Positions 8,780-17,419 of a stretch of DNA of 64,000 bases are shown here, one piece after another. Numbering within the stretch: position 1 is the stretch's first letter; every line of letters begins with the position of its first letter. The notes below the pieces were generated by a model. That model worked only from the letters and a program-made list of their open reading frames with translations. It made no database searches and was not told the DNA's origin. A program made the position numbers and the translations under genes. Source of the stretch: M3007 sp041392625 (GTDB lineage: Bacteria; Bacteroidota; Bacteroidia; Chitinophagales; Saprospiraceae); contig JAWKLR010000010.1 of the NCBI GenBank assembly GCA_041392625.1, positions 1 to 64,000 on the forward strand, in the 5' to 3' direction.

Positions 8780-9658
8780 ATGATCCGCTTGCGTTCCATT
8801 CCCCTGAGTTGGCACTTGATTTACCTGGTTGCGTTGGGTGTTTTGTTTGTTTTATTTTGGAAAAAAGAGAGTCCAGGTCAGGATAAAACGCATGCAGAAA
8901 ACTATCGCGCATTTGTAGAGCTTGCCGGGGTAGGGAATGCGCTTATTTGTGAAAAAATAATTGGAACCTGCGAAGAGGACCAGTCGGAACAAAATAATAA
9001 GGTGAAATGGGTGCTTCAACAGGCAAATAGCCAGTTTGGTGCGCTGCGTATCACCTGGGAAGAATTGGCAAAACTAAACTACTCCAACGGGGTTTTGAAA
9101 CAAGATATAGATCCGGTTTTTTTGAAATTTAAAAACCAGTTAGATTCATCGGTCGACAGCATTTCCATGCTCATCAAACAGACTTCCTACACCGATGATA
9201 TACAGCCTCAATTTGCCCAATTGAAGGCAAAGGTGGACTCCCTGGTCAATGTGTACACGGCCGCTAAGGTGAATAAAAATCAATATTCTGAAGAAATAAA
9301 CGCGCTGTTGCTGCGGATACAAACTACTTATACGTTTGAATTAAACGAGTTGATCGCGGAGCCGATTATTTGCAGTGATTTCTACCCGATTTTTTCTATA
9401 AAAGAACAGCTGCCGCGGGTGGGGGATTCCATCCATGCCGATGTATTTTTGGTTGACAGATATATAGGACAGGACAATATCACCATCCGGATAAATGGAA
9501 TCTCCATCCCCACAAACCATGGAACCGGTCATTTTTCATATAAATACGATACTCCTGGCTTGAAAAAAATCGGGATGCAATTCGAAGTTAAAAACCCACT
9601 GGACCAAACGGTAAAGAAAATCCAGGACACCGTTTCCATCCGAATCCTTCCGCGATAA
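8780..9658 (+). CDS. Membrane-anchored GldM-like protein, shortened
   Basis: A 292-aa protein with one N-terminal membrane helix (about 12-27), a long helical region (about 40-195), then a beta-rich C-terminus containing HADVFLVDRYIGQDNITIRI, a glycine turn and KNPLDQTVKKIQD. This order (one helix, periplasmic helical bundle, Ig-like beta domains) matches GldM, the shaft of the T9SS and gliding motor, but full GldM is about 510-530 aa with three beta domains and this has roughly one. No gldK, gldL or gldN lies nearby. It may be a GldM paralogue or an unrelated protein of similar plan; the assignment is inference from pattern. Confidence 0.5.
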   Translation: MIRLRSIPLSWHLIYLVALGVLFVLFWKKESPGQDKTHAENYRAFVELAGVGNALICEKIIGTCEEDQSEQNNKVKWVLQQANSQFGALRITWEELAKLNYSNGVLKQDIDPVFLKFKNQLDSSVDSISMLIKQTSYTDDIQPQFAQLKAKVDSLVNVYTAAKVNKNQYSEEINALLLRIQTTYTFELNELIAEPIICSDFYPIFSIKEQLPRVGDSIHADVFLVDRYIGQDNITIRINGISIPTNHGTGHFSYKYDTPGLKKIGMQFEVKNPLDQTVKKIQDTVSIRILPR

Positions 9659-9815
9659 AAATTCAGGAATTTCAAAACAAAATCCTTGTCCGCGCTATTA
9701 TATTTGGCACGCGGGAATGACCGGTTTTTGAGCACACAATGCTGCAAACCAGGCGTGTACCTCCTGCCCTTTTTTCAATGGAATGCAGCGCGTTCCGACA
9801 ACAAACAAACAGGAC

Positions 9816-11078
9816 ATGAACATTCACCTGCTGACCATTGGCGATGAAATCCTTATTGGCCAGATCGTAGATACCAATTCATCCTGGATGAGCCAGGAAC
9901 TCAACCTGCACGGCTACTCCGTCAATGGTAAAAGCAGTGTGGGCGATACCCGGGATGCCATTCTGGATGGAATTGAACACGCAACCAAACACGCCGATGT
10001 GGTGATTATCACCGGCGGCCTCGGACCAACCAAAGACGATATCACCAAGAAAACGCTGGCCGACTTGTTTGACTCCGGCATGTCCTACCGACAGGATGTG
10101 TACGAGCGCATCGCTGCAATCTATGAAAAGGCTGGGCGCCCCGTTTCGGAGTCGGCAACGCTTCAGGCGACCCTGCCCGACAAAGCGGAAATTTTGCCCA
10201 ATAAAGTCGGAACGGCTTCGGGCATGTGGTTTGAGCGCGATGGGAAAGTCTGCATTTCCCTGCCCGGTGTGCCTTTTGAAATGCAATACCTCATGCAAAA
10301 GCAGGTGATCCCCCGCTTGCTGGAGCGTTTCCCCGGAAAACCCATTGTACACCGCACCCTGCTCACAGCCTGCGAAGGGGAGAGCAACATCGCGAAGCGA
10401 CTGGAGAATTTTGAAGATACCCTTCCCGCCCACATCAAACTGGCCTACCTGCCGTCACTGGCACAGGTGCGCCTGCGGTTAACCGGGATTCTGGAAGATG
10501 CGCAAGGCCCCGAAGCATTGAAAAGTCTTCAGGATGAGCTGGACGAAAAAACCGCTGAACTCAAAGCGGAATTATCCGATATTGTTTTTGGAACTGAGCA
10601 GGAAAGCCTGGAGGAAGTTGTCGGAAAACTGCTGCTGGCACAAAACAAAACCTTTGGCACCGCAGAGAGCTGCACCGGTGGCTACATCGCCCACCTGATC
10701 ACCCGCATTCCCGGCTCATCGGCTTATTACCCGGGCTCGGTGGTGAGTTATTCCTATAATTTAAAAAACGGCTTGCTTGGTGTACAAAAAGAAACCCTGG
10801 AAAAGGAAGGAGCCGTGAGCGAACGCGCTGTAATTGAAATGGCCCAAGGCGCCCTGAAAACCCTGGGGGTGGATGTGTCGCTTTCAGTTTCGGGTATTGC
10901 TGGCCCGGGAGGTGGCACGCCCGATAAGCCCGTCGGAACCGTCTGGATGGCCGTGGCAGATAAAGACCGCGTCGTCACACAACGCCATACCTTTTGGCGC
11001 GACCGGGAGAAAAACATCCAGCTCACCAGTGTATATGCCCTGAATATGGTGCGGAAGTTCCTGTTGGGAGCATTATGA
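9816..11078 (+). CDS. cinA: CinA-family protein (MoaB-like domain plus NMN amidohydrolase domain)
   Basis: Two-domain CinA, linked to pyridine nucleotide salvage (NMN deamidation and ADP-ribose hydrolysis) and named after a competence operon. The start at 9816 gives MNIHLLTIGDEILIGQIVDT; an upstream ATG at 9783 adds 11 non-conserved residues. The N-terminal MoaB/molybdopterin-binding domain carries ITGGLGPTKDDITKKTLA. The C-terminal PncC domain has TAESCTGGYIAHLIT and VSGIAGPGGGTPDKPVGTVW. Its length of 420 aa is normal. The stop overlaps the start of the next gene by four bases (ATGA), so the two are translationally coupled. Confidence 0.93.
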   Translation: MNIHLLTIGDEILIGQIVDTNSSWMSQELNLHGYSVNGKSSVGDTRDAILDGIEHATKHADVVIITGGLGPTKDDITKKTLADLFDSGMSYRQDVYERIAAIYEKAGRPVSESATLQATLPDKAEILPNKVGTASGMWFERDGKVCISLPGVPFEMQYLMQKQVIPRLLERFPGKPIVHRTLLTACEGESNIAKRLENFEDTLPAHIKLAYLPSLAQVRLRLTGILEDAQGPEALKSLQDELDEKTAELKAELSDIVFGTEQESLEEVVGKLLLAQNKTFGTAESCTGGYIAHLITRIPGSSAYYPGSVVSYSYNLKNGLLGVQKETLEKEGAVSERAVIEMAQGALKTLGVDVSLSVSGIAGPGGGTPDKPVGTVWMAVADKDRVVTQRHTFWRDREKNIQLTSVYALNMVRKFLLGAL

Positions 11079-12076
11079 TTCCGGGTTTGGTCATACGGCT
11101 AAAACAAGCCCATGAAACCATTCCCCTTGCACTCTTGCTGGAGGCCGATCCCGATGAGCAAAAAATCCGTGAGTATGTGGCAACTGGTCCGCTCATCCTG
11201 GCGATTTACCGAAACGAGCCGGTAGGGGTTTGCGTCCTGGAATACGGCCCGGATTGGGCAGAAATAAAAAATATAGCGGTACGTGCAGCCCACCGAAAAA
11301 AGGGATTGGGAAGAACGTTGCTGGCTTTTGCAGAAAAAGAGACTGCCCGTTTGGGAAAATCCAGGCTGCGGGTCGGAACCGGAAATTCCAGTTTGCAGGC
11401 ATTGGCACTATATCGTGCCGCTGGATTTGAACAGATCGGACAAGAAAAAGACTTTTTTGTTAAAAATTATGCCCTGCCCATCTTTGAAAATGGGATACAA
11501 TGCCGAGATTTACTGATATTTGAAAAACCAATTCAAGCAGACCAACCCACTATGGAAGAGATTGTAATCAGAAAGGCTACCCCCGACGACGCTGCGCTCA
11601 TAGCCCTCCTCGGCCGCACCACCTTTGGCGAAACTTTCCGCCATTATTTCAACCGGCCACAGGATTTGCTGGACTACTTCGAGGAAGCCTTTTCGGTTGC
11701 CAAAATAAAAAGCAGTCTATCGAAACCTACCAATGTGTTTTGGCTGGCCTTCGTCAACGAGCTCCCGGTTGGATATGCCAAACTCAAGATCGATTCCCAC
11801 AACGAGTTTATCAAGGGGAGCAAAGTTTCCCAGTTGCAAAAACTCTACGTCCTCAAGGATTTTTTGAATAAAAAAATTGGCAGCACCCTGCAAGAAGCCC
11901 TCTTTCAGGAAGTCCGCCAAATCAACTCCGATGTGCTCTGGCTCTCCGTCTTCAATGCCAACGCACGCGCCATCCGGTTTTATGAAAAACACGGCTTCCG
12001 CCGCGTCGACACCTACACCTTCGAAATCGGCCAGGAACGATTCCAGTTTTTAGTCATGGAAAAAACAGACCACTAG
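11075..12076 (+). CDS. Double-domain GNAT acetyltransferase
   Basis: A 333-aa fusion of two GNAT N-acetyltransferase domains. Domain 1 (1-155) has the acetyl-CoA loop VRAAHRKKGLGRTLL and ALYRAAGFEQIG. Domain 2 (160-333) begins at Met160 (MEEIVIRKATPDDA) and has LQKLYVLKDFLNKKIGSTL followed by ARAIRFYEKHGFRRVDTYTF. In domain 2 the usual Q/RxxGxG/A pyrophosphate loop is replaced by LNKKIGST, a form common in this subfamily. The start is fixed by the ATGA overlap with cinA. Met160 looks like the natural start of a once separate gene, so a read-through fusion is likely. Substrates are unknown. Confidence 0.85.
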   Translation: MIPGLVIRLKQAHETIPLALLLEADPDEQKIREYVATGPLILAIYRNEPVGVCVLEYGPDWAEIKNIAVRAAHRKKGLGRTLLAFAEKETARLGKSRLRVGTGNSSLQALALYRAAGFEQIGQEKDFFVKNYALPIFENGIQCRDLLIFEKPIQADQPTMEEIVIRKATPDDAALIALLGRTTFGETFRHYFNRPQDLLDYFEEAFSVAKIKSSLSKPTNVFWLAFVNELPVGYAKLKIDSHNEFIKGSKVSQLQKLYVLKDFLNKKIGSTLQEALFQEVRQINSDVLWLSVFNANARAIRFYEKHGFRRVDTYTFEIGQERFQFLVMEKTDH

Positions 12077-12094
12077 TCGTAACCCCGCCCCGCC

Positions 12095-12350
12095 TGGCGA
12101 GGAGTTGATGATTTGATGATACGCCCCTAACGGGGCTAGGATGATTTGTTGATGTTTCCGGGAGAAGGGCAAGGCCAAGTCTTGCCCCTACAAATACATC
12201 TATCCATTATACAATCAAAAATCCAATCGACAATCGGATTTCATGTAATCGGCAATCGGCAATTATTTAATTCGCCTCGTAGAGGCGAACTAAACGAATA
12301 AACAACATCAACAAATCATCCTAGCCCGAAGGGCGTATCAACTTATCATC
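12095..12350. repeat. Mosaic intergenic repeats (GCCCGAAGGGC and TAGGGGCAAGG... types)
   Basis: The 278-bp gap between convergent genes is almost wholly repeats: GTTGATGATTTGATGATACG with CGCCCCTAACGGGGCTAGG, AGGGCAAGGCCAAGTCTTGC, an imperfect AATCCAATCGACAATCGG run, and TTCGCCTCGTAGAGGCGAAC followed by CCTAGCCCGAAGGGCGTATC. No coding capacity is seen. Confidence 0.7.
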
Positions 12351-12354
12351 AATT

Positions 12355-14871
12355 TTAATTCGTTTGCGCCAGGTGCTTGGCCCGGAATGCGGTTTCGGGG
12401 CTGTCGAGAATGGATTTGGTTTTGAAAAGAACCTGTCGGCGCTCACCGGCTAGCAGATCGAAGTAATTGTTTTCAAAAAAGCCATCGGCATCGGTTTGGA
12501 GGCAGACGTTTTTCGCGAGCTTGTCGCTTTGTACGGTGAGCAGATAGCCGTCGTTTACGGCTTCTACCTTGATATCAACCTCCGTTCTAGGCAAGGAAAG
12601 TTTCTTAGGAGGAACCAAATACACCAATCGCTGGTATAATTCCAGGCCATTGGGATCGAGTACGGTTACTTCGATGACGGCATCATCGGATTTATGCCGA
12701 TCCAGGATAGACTTCAGGTAGCCACGCCATACAATCCGGCTTGAATCCGGGCTGATGGTCAGGTCCTGGGTGGTCGCATCGCTCAACACTTTTCCATTAA
12801 AACTCAAGGCCCGTACCCGGATATCCACCTGAGTAGGTTCCTGTATTTCGGAAACCCCATACAGGTGCAGGATGCCGTCTTCCACAAATGGGAGTGCCGC
12901 CACGGGCGCATAGGCTTCGCGCACATAATATTGCATGGCTTTCCAGCGACCGTAATAGTCGGTGCTCGACCAGGAGGCCACGGGCCAGACATCGTTCAAT
13001 TGCCAGTACAGAGTCCCCATACAGTACGGTTTGTTGCGGCGGTGGGCTTCAATACCCGTCCGCATGCCTTCTGCCTGAAGCAATTGACTTACGTACACGA
13101 AATCTTCAAAGTTGCTTGGCATCCGATAATTCCGTTTCATGTATTCGGCGATGAGGGCATTCCCTCGTGGATGTTTTTGGTGGAGCAGCATGACTTTGCT
13201 TTCCAGCTCGCGGTCGGCAGGCTCGGTGAATGATTGGATGGTCCGCCATTCCGGGAACGACTGAAAGCCGAACTCGCTCATAAAGCGCGGAACTTTTTTA
13301 TCCAAAACAGAAAACGGCTCTTCATCGTGCCAGACACCCCAGTAGTGGGAGTCGCCCTCAACCAGTGATTTGGGGTTGCCCCGACCGAACTTGGGCGAGC
13401 TTTCCCAATAGGGTACACCGCCTGCGTCGTTCTCAACATAGGTGGGCAGGAGTTCCTGGAAGAGCAGTTCGTAGTCGCGCCACAGTTTTTTTCGTTGTTC
13501 TTCGTTGAATTGCATTTGCCAGCCCCAATGGTGCCAGGCTTCGCTGTTTTCGTTGTTGCCACACCACAGGGCGATGCATGGGTGTTGGCGCAGCCGGAGG
13601 ATTTGCTCTTGCGCTTCCCGGGCAGCTGTTTTGAAAAATGAACCGTTGCCGGGGTAGAGGGCGCAGGCGTACATAAAGTCTTGCCAAACCAAAATTCCGC
13701 GTGCATCACAGAGTTGGTAAAATAGATCGTCTTCGTAAATCCCCCCGCCCCAAACGCGGAGCATGTTCATGTTGGATGCAACGACGTCGTCCATCAGTTT
13801 TTTATACTGTGCTCCGCTGACCCGGTCCTGAAACATATCCTGGGGAATGTAGTTGGCCCCTTTCATAAAGACCGGCTTCCCATTTAATTTAAAATAAAAT
13901 GAAGAGCCTTTGTCGTCGGGTTCTGTAACCAGTTCAATGGTGCGGATGCCGGTTCGGGCTGCGGCGAATTCCATTCTGCGGCCATTGCGCTTGAGTTCGA
14001 TGGAAAAATCATACAAATGCGGTTCGCCCATTCCGTTGCACCACCACAGTTTTGGGTTGGGGACATCGAAGAAAACCGAGTCTTCGCGGAAGCCTTTGAA
14101 AATGGGCTTTTCTTCGATCGACTTTGATTTTCCGTTGCGCAGGAAAACCTGGATTCGGGTATCAATGTCCGAATGGTAGCTGAAGTAGCACATGATCCGG
14201 GCATTGTCTTCGGTGAGTGTTTTGGTAGTGAAAAACACGTCTTCCAAAATAAAATCATCCCAGGTCACCAATTCCGGAAGTTTCAGGATGCCACAGCCTG
14301 CGAAGCGTGGCCCCCAATCCCAACCGTAATGAAATTGAGCTTTTCGGCTCATAACCCGGATGCCTCCCGGGAGTTCATAGCCGAGTTCGTCCCAGGCTCC
14401 CTGAACTTTTTTAGTCGGACTTTCAAAGTAGATGTGGAGCTGGTTGGTTCCGGATTTTAAAATGCCCTTTACATCGGCCCGCCAGCTGCGAAACATATTG
14501 TCGGTTTCCAGAATGAGGCTGTCGTTCAGGTAGATCTGCGCATACGTATCAATGCCTTCAAACCGAAGTTCGATGTGTTCGCGGGCGAAGGTGGCTGCAT
14601 CTACTTCGAACTGGGTTTGGAATTCCCAGTCTTCCTGCTCTATCCACTGGAGTTTTTCTTCGTTGGTTCCGTAGAACGGGTCCTCAATTTTTCCGTTTTC
14701 GAGCAGCGCGGTATGAGCACTTACGGGCAGGGTGCAGGGCATCCAGTCGCCCGTATGGGCCTGGCGAAACTCCCATTCGGATCGGAGGGTGGTTCGTTGT
14801 GGATCGGAGGTTGGTTGTGCGCTTGAAAGCATGGGAATAAATGCAAGGAATAAAAGAAGGATCTTTTTCAT
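12355..14871 (-). CDS. Beta-mannosidase (GH2), secreted
   Basis: Removes terminal beta-mannose from manno-oligosaccharides or N-glycan cores. The 838-aa protein has a cleavable signal peptide (MKKILLLFLAFIPMLSSAQ), a galactose-binding-like domain (about 25-200), an Ig-like domain and a TIM barrel. Barrel motifs are LRVWGGGIYE (371-380), WCGNNENSEAW with acid/base Glu441, and FMSEFGFQSFP with nucleophile Glu533. HYGWDWGPRFAGCGI (181-195) is also typical of GH2 beta-mannosidases. It is divergent from the peroxiredoxin-like gene at 15170; the 298-bp gap between them shows no clear consensus promoter. Confidence 0.93.
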   Translation of the reverse strand: MKKILLLFLAFIPMLSSAQPTSDPQRTTLRSEWEFRQAHTGDWMPCTLPVSAHTALLENGKIEDPFYGTNEEKLQWIEQEDWEFQTQFEVDAATFAREHIELRFEGIDTYAQIYLNDSLILETDNMFRSWRADVKGILKSGTNQLHIYFESPTKKVQGAWDELGYELPGGIRVMSRKAQFHYGWDWGPRFAGCGILKLPELVTWDDFILEDVFFTTKTLTEDNARIMCYFSYHSDIDTRIQVFLRNGKSKSIEEKPIFKGFREDSVFFDVPNPKLWWCNGMGEPHLYDFSIELKRNGRRMEFAAARTGIRTIELVTEPDDKGSSFYFKLNGKPVFMKGANYIPQDMFQDRVSGAQYKKLMDDVVASNMNMLRVWGGGIYEDDLFYQLCDARGILVWQDFMYACALYPGNGSFFKTAAREAQEQILRLRQHPCIALWCGNNENSEAWHHWGWQMQFNEEQRKKLWRDYELLFQELLPTYVENDAGGVPYWESSPKFGRGNPKSLVEGDSHYWGVWHDEEPFSVLDKKVPRFMSEFGFQSFPEWRTIQSFTEPADRELESKVMLLHQKHPRGNALIAEYMKRNYRMPSNFEDFVYVSQLLQAEGMRTGIEAHRRNKPYCMGTLYWQLNDVWPVASWSSTDYYGRWKAMQYYVREAYAPVAALPFVEDGILHLYGVSEIQEPTQVDIRVRALSFNGKVLSDATTQDLTISPDSSRIVWRGYLKSILDRHKSDDAVIEVTVLDPNGLELYQRLVYLVPPKKLSLPRTEVDIKVEAVNDGYLLTVQSDKLAKNVCLQTDADGFFENNYFDLLAGERRQVLFKTKSILDSPETAFRAKHLAQTN

Positions 14872-15169
14872 AAACGAGTTGTTGCTGAGCAGGATGACAA
14901 AAGTAAGAACTTGTTTGGGTTTTCAGGTGTTTATAGTGGCAGTAAGGTGCCGGAGCCAGGAACTTGTTCGGCCTCTTTGTCGTTTGCAAACAACAAATTC
15001 ATTGTCTGGAATTTGCCAGTCGTAGTATATTATCGCCATAATTGACGATTTAGCTCGAAGAAGATTGATTAATGGCTGGAAAGGACCTACTTTTGGGGTA
15101 AATTTCGTTAAGGCCATACTTTAATGGCCCGATTCCTGTTTTTCAGGAGAACGATACAAACAACTGAAC

Positions 15170-15784
15170 ATGTCATTTGATACAAGCAAACTACCGCAGG
15201 TAGGAGACGCGGCTCCGTTTTTCATGGTGCCAACCGAGACGGGCCACATCAGTTTTCCGGAATACCGCGATGGTTGTTGGTGTATATTTTTTGCACACCC
15301 CGCAAACTTTACCTCTGCCTGGTGGATGTATTCCACCTTTCTTGCGCTCAAAGAACGCTGGTTCAACGCGCGCAATACCAAGATGCTCACCCTATCGAAT
15401 GAGCCGGTTCGCCAAAATGGCTGGTCGGATAAGGTGCGCCGCTACATCGGCATCTACCTCAAGTCGCCTGTGATCCAGGATCTTGATTTTGAAATCGCCG
15501 GCATATATGGCATGGCCAGCGGCCGCCGCCCTATGAATGGTTTTGACCGCCTGGCATTCATCATTGACCCGGAAGGAATCATCCGGCTCATCATCAAAAA
15601 CCCCTTGCCATCCATCGAGGGTGCAATTCTGGAACTGGAAAAAGAACTGGATCGACTCCAGGGCAATGTCCAGGAAGTAGAAGAAGTAGTGCCCGTAGGC
15701 AAGGAAGAAGTTCCGGATGTTTTTGACGAAAGCTTCGAACTCAAGCCAGCCTACTTCCCCAAGCACAAGCTGAATTTGAATTAA
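15170..15784 (+). CDS. Peroxiredoxin-like protein lacking the peroxidatic cysteine
   Basis: A 204-aa AhpC/TSA-fold protein similar to 1-Cys (Prx6-type) peroxiredoxins: LPQVGDAAPFFMVPTETG, then FFAHPANFTSAWWMYSTF, the partner segment DRLAFIIDPEGIIRLI with the conserved Arg127, and an extended C-terminal arm. The family motif P-x-x-x-T-x-x-C would put the peroxidatic Cys at residue 51, but a Trp (TGG) is there, followed by a second Trp. Pro44, Thr48 and Arg127 are kept, so the pocket shape is preserved without the redox centre. The frame is intact, so it is not a simple pseudogene. It may bind rather than reduce peroxides, or have another role. Confidence 0.85.
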   Translation: MSFDTSKLPQVGDAAPFFMVPTETGHISFPEYRDGCWCIFFAHPANFTSAWWMYSTFLALKERWFNARNTKMLTLSNEPVRQNGWSDKVRRYIGIYLKSPVIQDLDFEIAGIYGMASGRRPMNGFDRLAFIIDPEGIIRLIIKNPLPSIEGAILELEKELDRLQGNVQEVEEVVPVGKEEVPDVFDESFELKPAYFPKHKLNLN

Positions 15785-15826
15785 GGTAAGTAGTAAGTGG
15801 TAAGTAGTAAGTTATAAGTGGTAAGT
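15785..15826. repeat. Heptad repeat run left of the insertion sequence
   Basis: A tandem run of GTAAGTAGTAAGTGG-type units directly after the peroxiredoxin stop codon. Its reverse complement forms the run on the other side of the insertion sequence (17195-17262), so the two sides would make one long hairpin if the element were removed. Confidence 0.75.
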
Positions 15827-17179
15827 TGGACCTCCTCAAAAAAGTAGACACTAAGATAAGTTTAGGCCAAAGTCTCGAAAAGTCGTTGTGTCAGTGCTAT
15901 CTTTGCGAAAAGTAGCAAATGAAACAAATAAGTTTGGAACAAAAGTATCGGATAAAGCCTGCCTAGAGCAGGAAAGACACGCGATCTGCAATATCTAAAG
16001 ATCTTGATATAAAAATTCGCACAGTCCGAAAATGGGTGCAACGAATCAAAAAAGGGGGGCACTACATTCCGCAATGGGCCGTCCCGTAAAAGGTGTTCTG
16101 TCAAGTCACCCCGAACCGTTGAGAAAGTTAATCAAGCAAATACGGGAAAATGAAGGTGGCTTTGGCGCCCAAAGCATACTTGCCGAATTGGTAAGCCAAT
16201 ACGGTTATGCCCTGACAGTCTTCCAAGTCAAAGCAGGGTAGCCGCCTATTTACAGTCATTGGGGCTGACAAGGCAATATGAAAAACACAACCCATTACCT
16301 AGACCTGTCATTGTTGCGCCCGAGGCGGCACATGATCTATGGCAGTTGGACGGTCGGGGAACGAGTGGGTAGAGAACGTGGGCGCAATAGCCCTGCTTGA
16401 TATAAAAGATGTTTTTAGCCATGTCTATGTGGGCTGTTTTCCTGCCCTGATGGCCTCCATGAAAGGTCACCCGGATACGGATAATTATCAAACAGCACTT
16501 CGGTTAGGCTTCATGGAGTTTGGTTTGCTCAAACTGGTCCAAGTGTGGACCATGCAAGTGTTTTTAGCGACAATAGTTCCAAATCGCCCTTTCCAACCCG
16601 GTTACATCTGTGGTTGGTTGGCCTGGGGATAGAGTTGTTCTACAGCAGGGTCCGTCGACCTACCGACCAGGCAATGGTGGAACGGTCCCATGAAATTTTA
16701 TACAACCAGGTATTTAAGGGGCTACGCCTTTTAGGGACTGGGAACACCTCTTTAACAAGTGCCAAAAAAGAAGATATACACTGAATTGCCAAATCGGAAG
16801 CCGTTCCTATGAAAGCCAACCCCCACTAGTTATTCAACCAGATGCCGGGCATTCCAAGAGGTTCTACACACTTCAAAATGAAGAAAATATGATCAGACTG
16901 GAGCGGGTTTATCGCTTTTTGGACAAGGGTAAATGGTTTAGGCAGGTGGCGGGGAACAATATGGTGTTCCTCGGAGGGCAGGCCTATTACGTTAAAAATG
17001 TGCCAGACCAAAAGAGCAGTTGCAAATTACCTTTGGCAGAGCCAACATCTGGGCTGGTATAATACCCAACGAATTCATTCCGCTTTAAACGGATTGTCGC
17101 CTTGGGAAGCCTTCTTTGAAAAATCAGAATCGATCGCTGCTTAAGCTTAACTTGGTGTCTACTATTCTGAGGAGGTCCA
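15827..17179 (+). mobile_element. Degenerate insertion sequence (DDE transposase, IS3/IS481-like)
   Basis: A 1353-bp element with ~25-bp imperfect terminal inverted repeats: TGGACCTCCTCAaAAaAGTA at 15827 and its complement ending GAGGAGGTCCA at 17179. The ends are TG...CA. A 3-bp direct repeat AGT flanks it (15824-15826 and 17180-17182), a duplication size seen in the IS3 family. A TATCTTTG box at 15898-15905 could drive the transposase. The transposase is broken, so the element cannot move by itself. Confidence 0.85.
15919..17144 (+). pseudogene. Transposase remnant with integrase core
   Basis: From the ATG at 15919 the reading passes an in-frame TAG after 15 codons and then changes frame several times. 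Recognisable pieces in order are an HTH-like part (ISKDLDIKIRTVRKWVQ), LWQLDGRG, ALLDIKDVFSHVYVG, then FSDNSSKSPFPTRLHLW and RRPTDQAMVERSHEILYNQ, which carry DDE-type acidic residues, the C-terminal GKWFRQVAGNNMVFLGGQAY segment, and WYNTQRIHSALNGLSPWEAF near the end. At least five disruptions show that it is inactive. Confidence 0.85.
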
Positions 17180-17264
17180 AGTCGGCAAGTAGCTGGCTTA
17201 CCACTTATAACTTATAACTTATAACTTACCACTTACCACTTACCACTTACCACTTACTACTAGT
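17180..17264. repeat. Heptad repeat run right of the insertion sequence
   Basis: Units ACTTATA and ACTTACC repeat about nine times (17201-17258), the inverse of the run at 15785-15826. The rest of the gap up to 17419 shows no gene. Confidence 0.75.
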
Positions 17265-17419
17265 ATTTTCTTACTAGTTCTTGAATATCACCCATTTGGA
17301 TGAGGGAGCGGTTGATTCATGGACTGAACTTTGTGAAGTATTCAATCCAAATTTTCAACCTGGGCGCGTTTTGATTTTCATGTTTGAATGAAATCCGGGC
17401 TCCCTCAAATTCATTTCCA

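Noticed and set aside
17195..17262. Regular short repeats resembling a CRISPR array
   Set aside because: Units are about seven bases with no unique spacers, and there are no cas genes; it is a simple heptad repeat paired with the run at 15785-15826.
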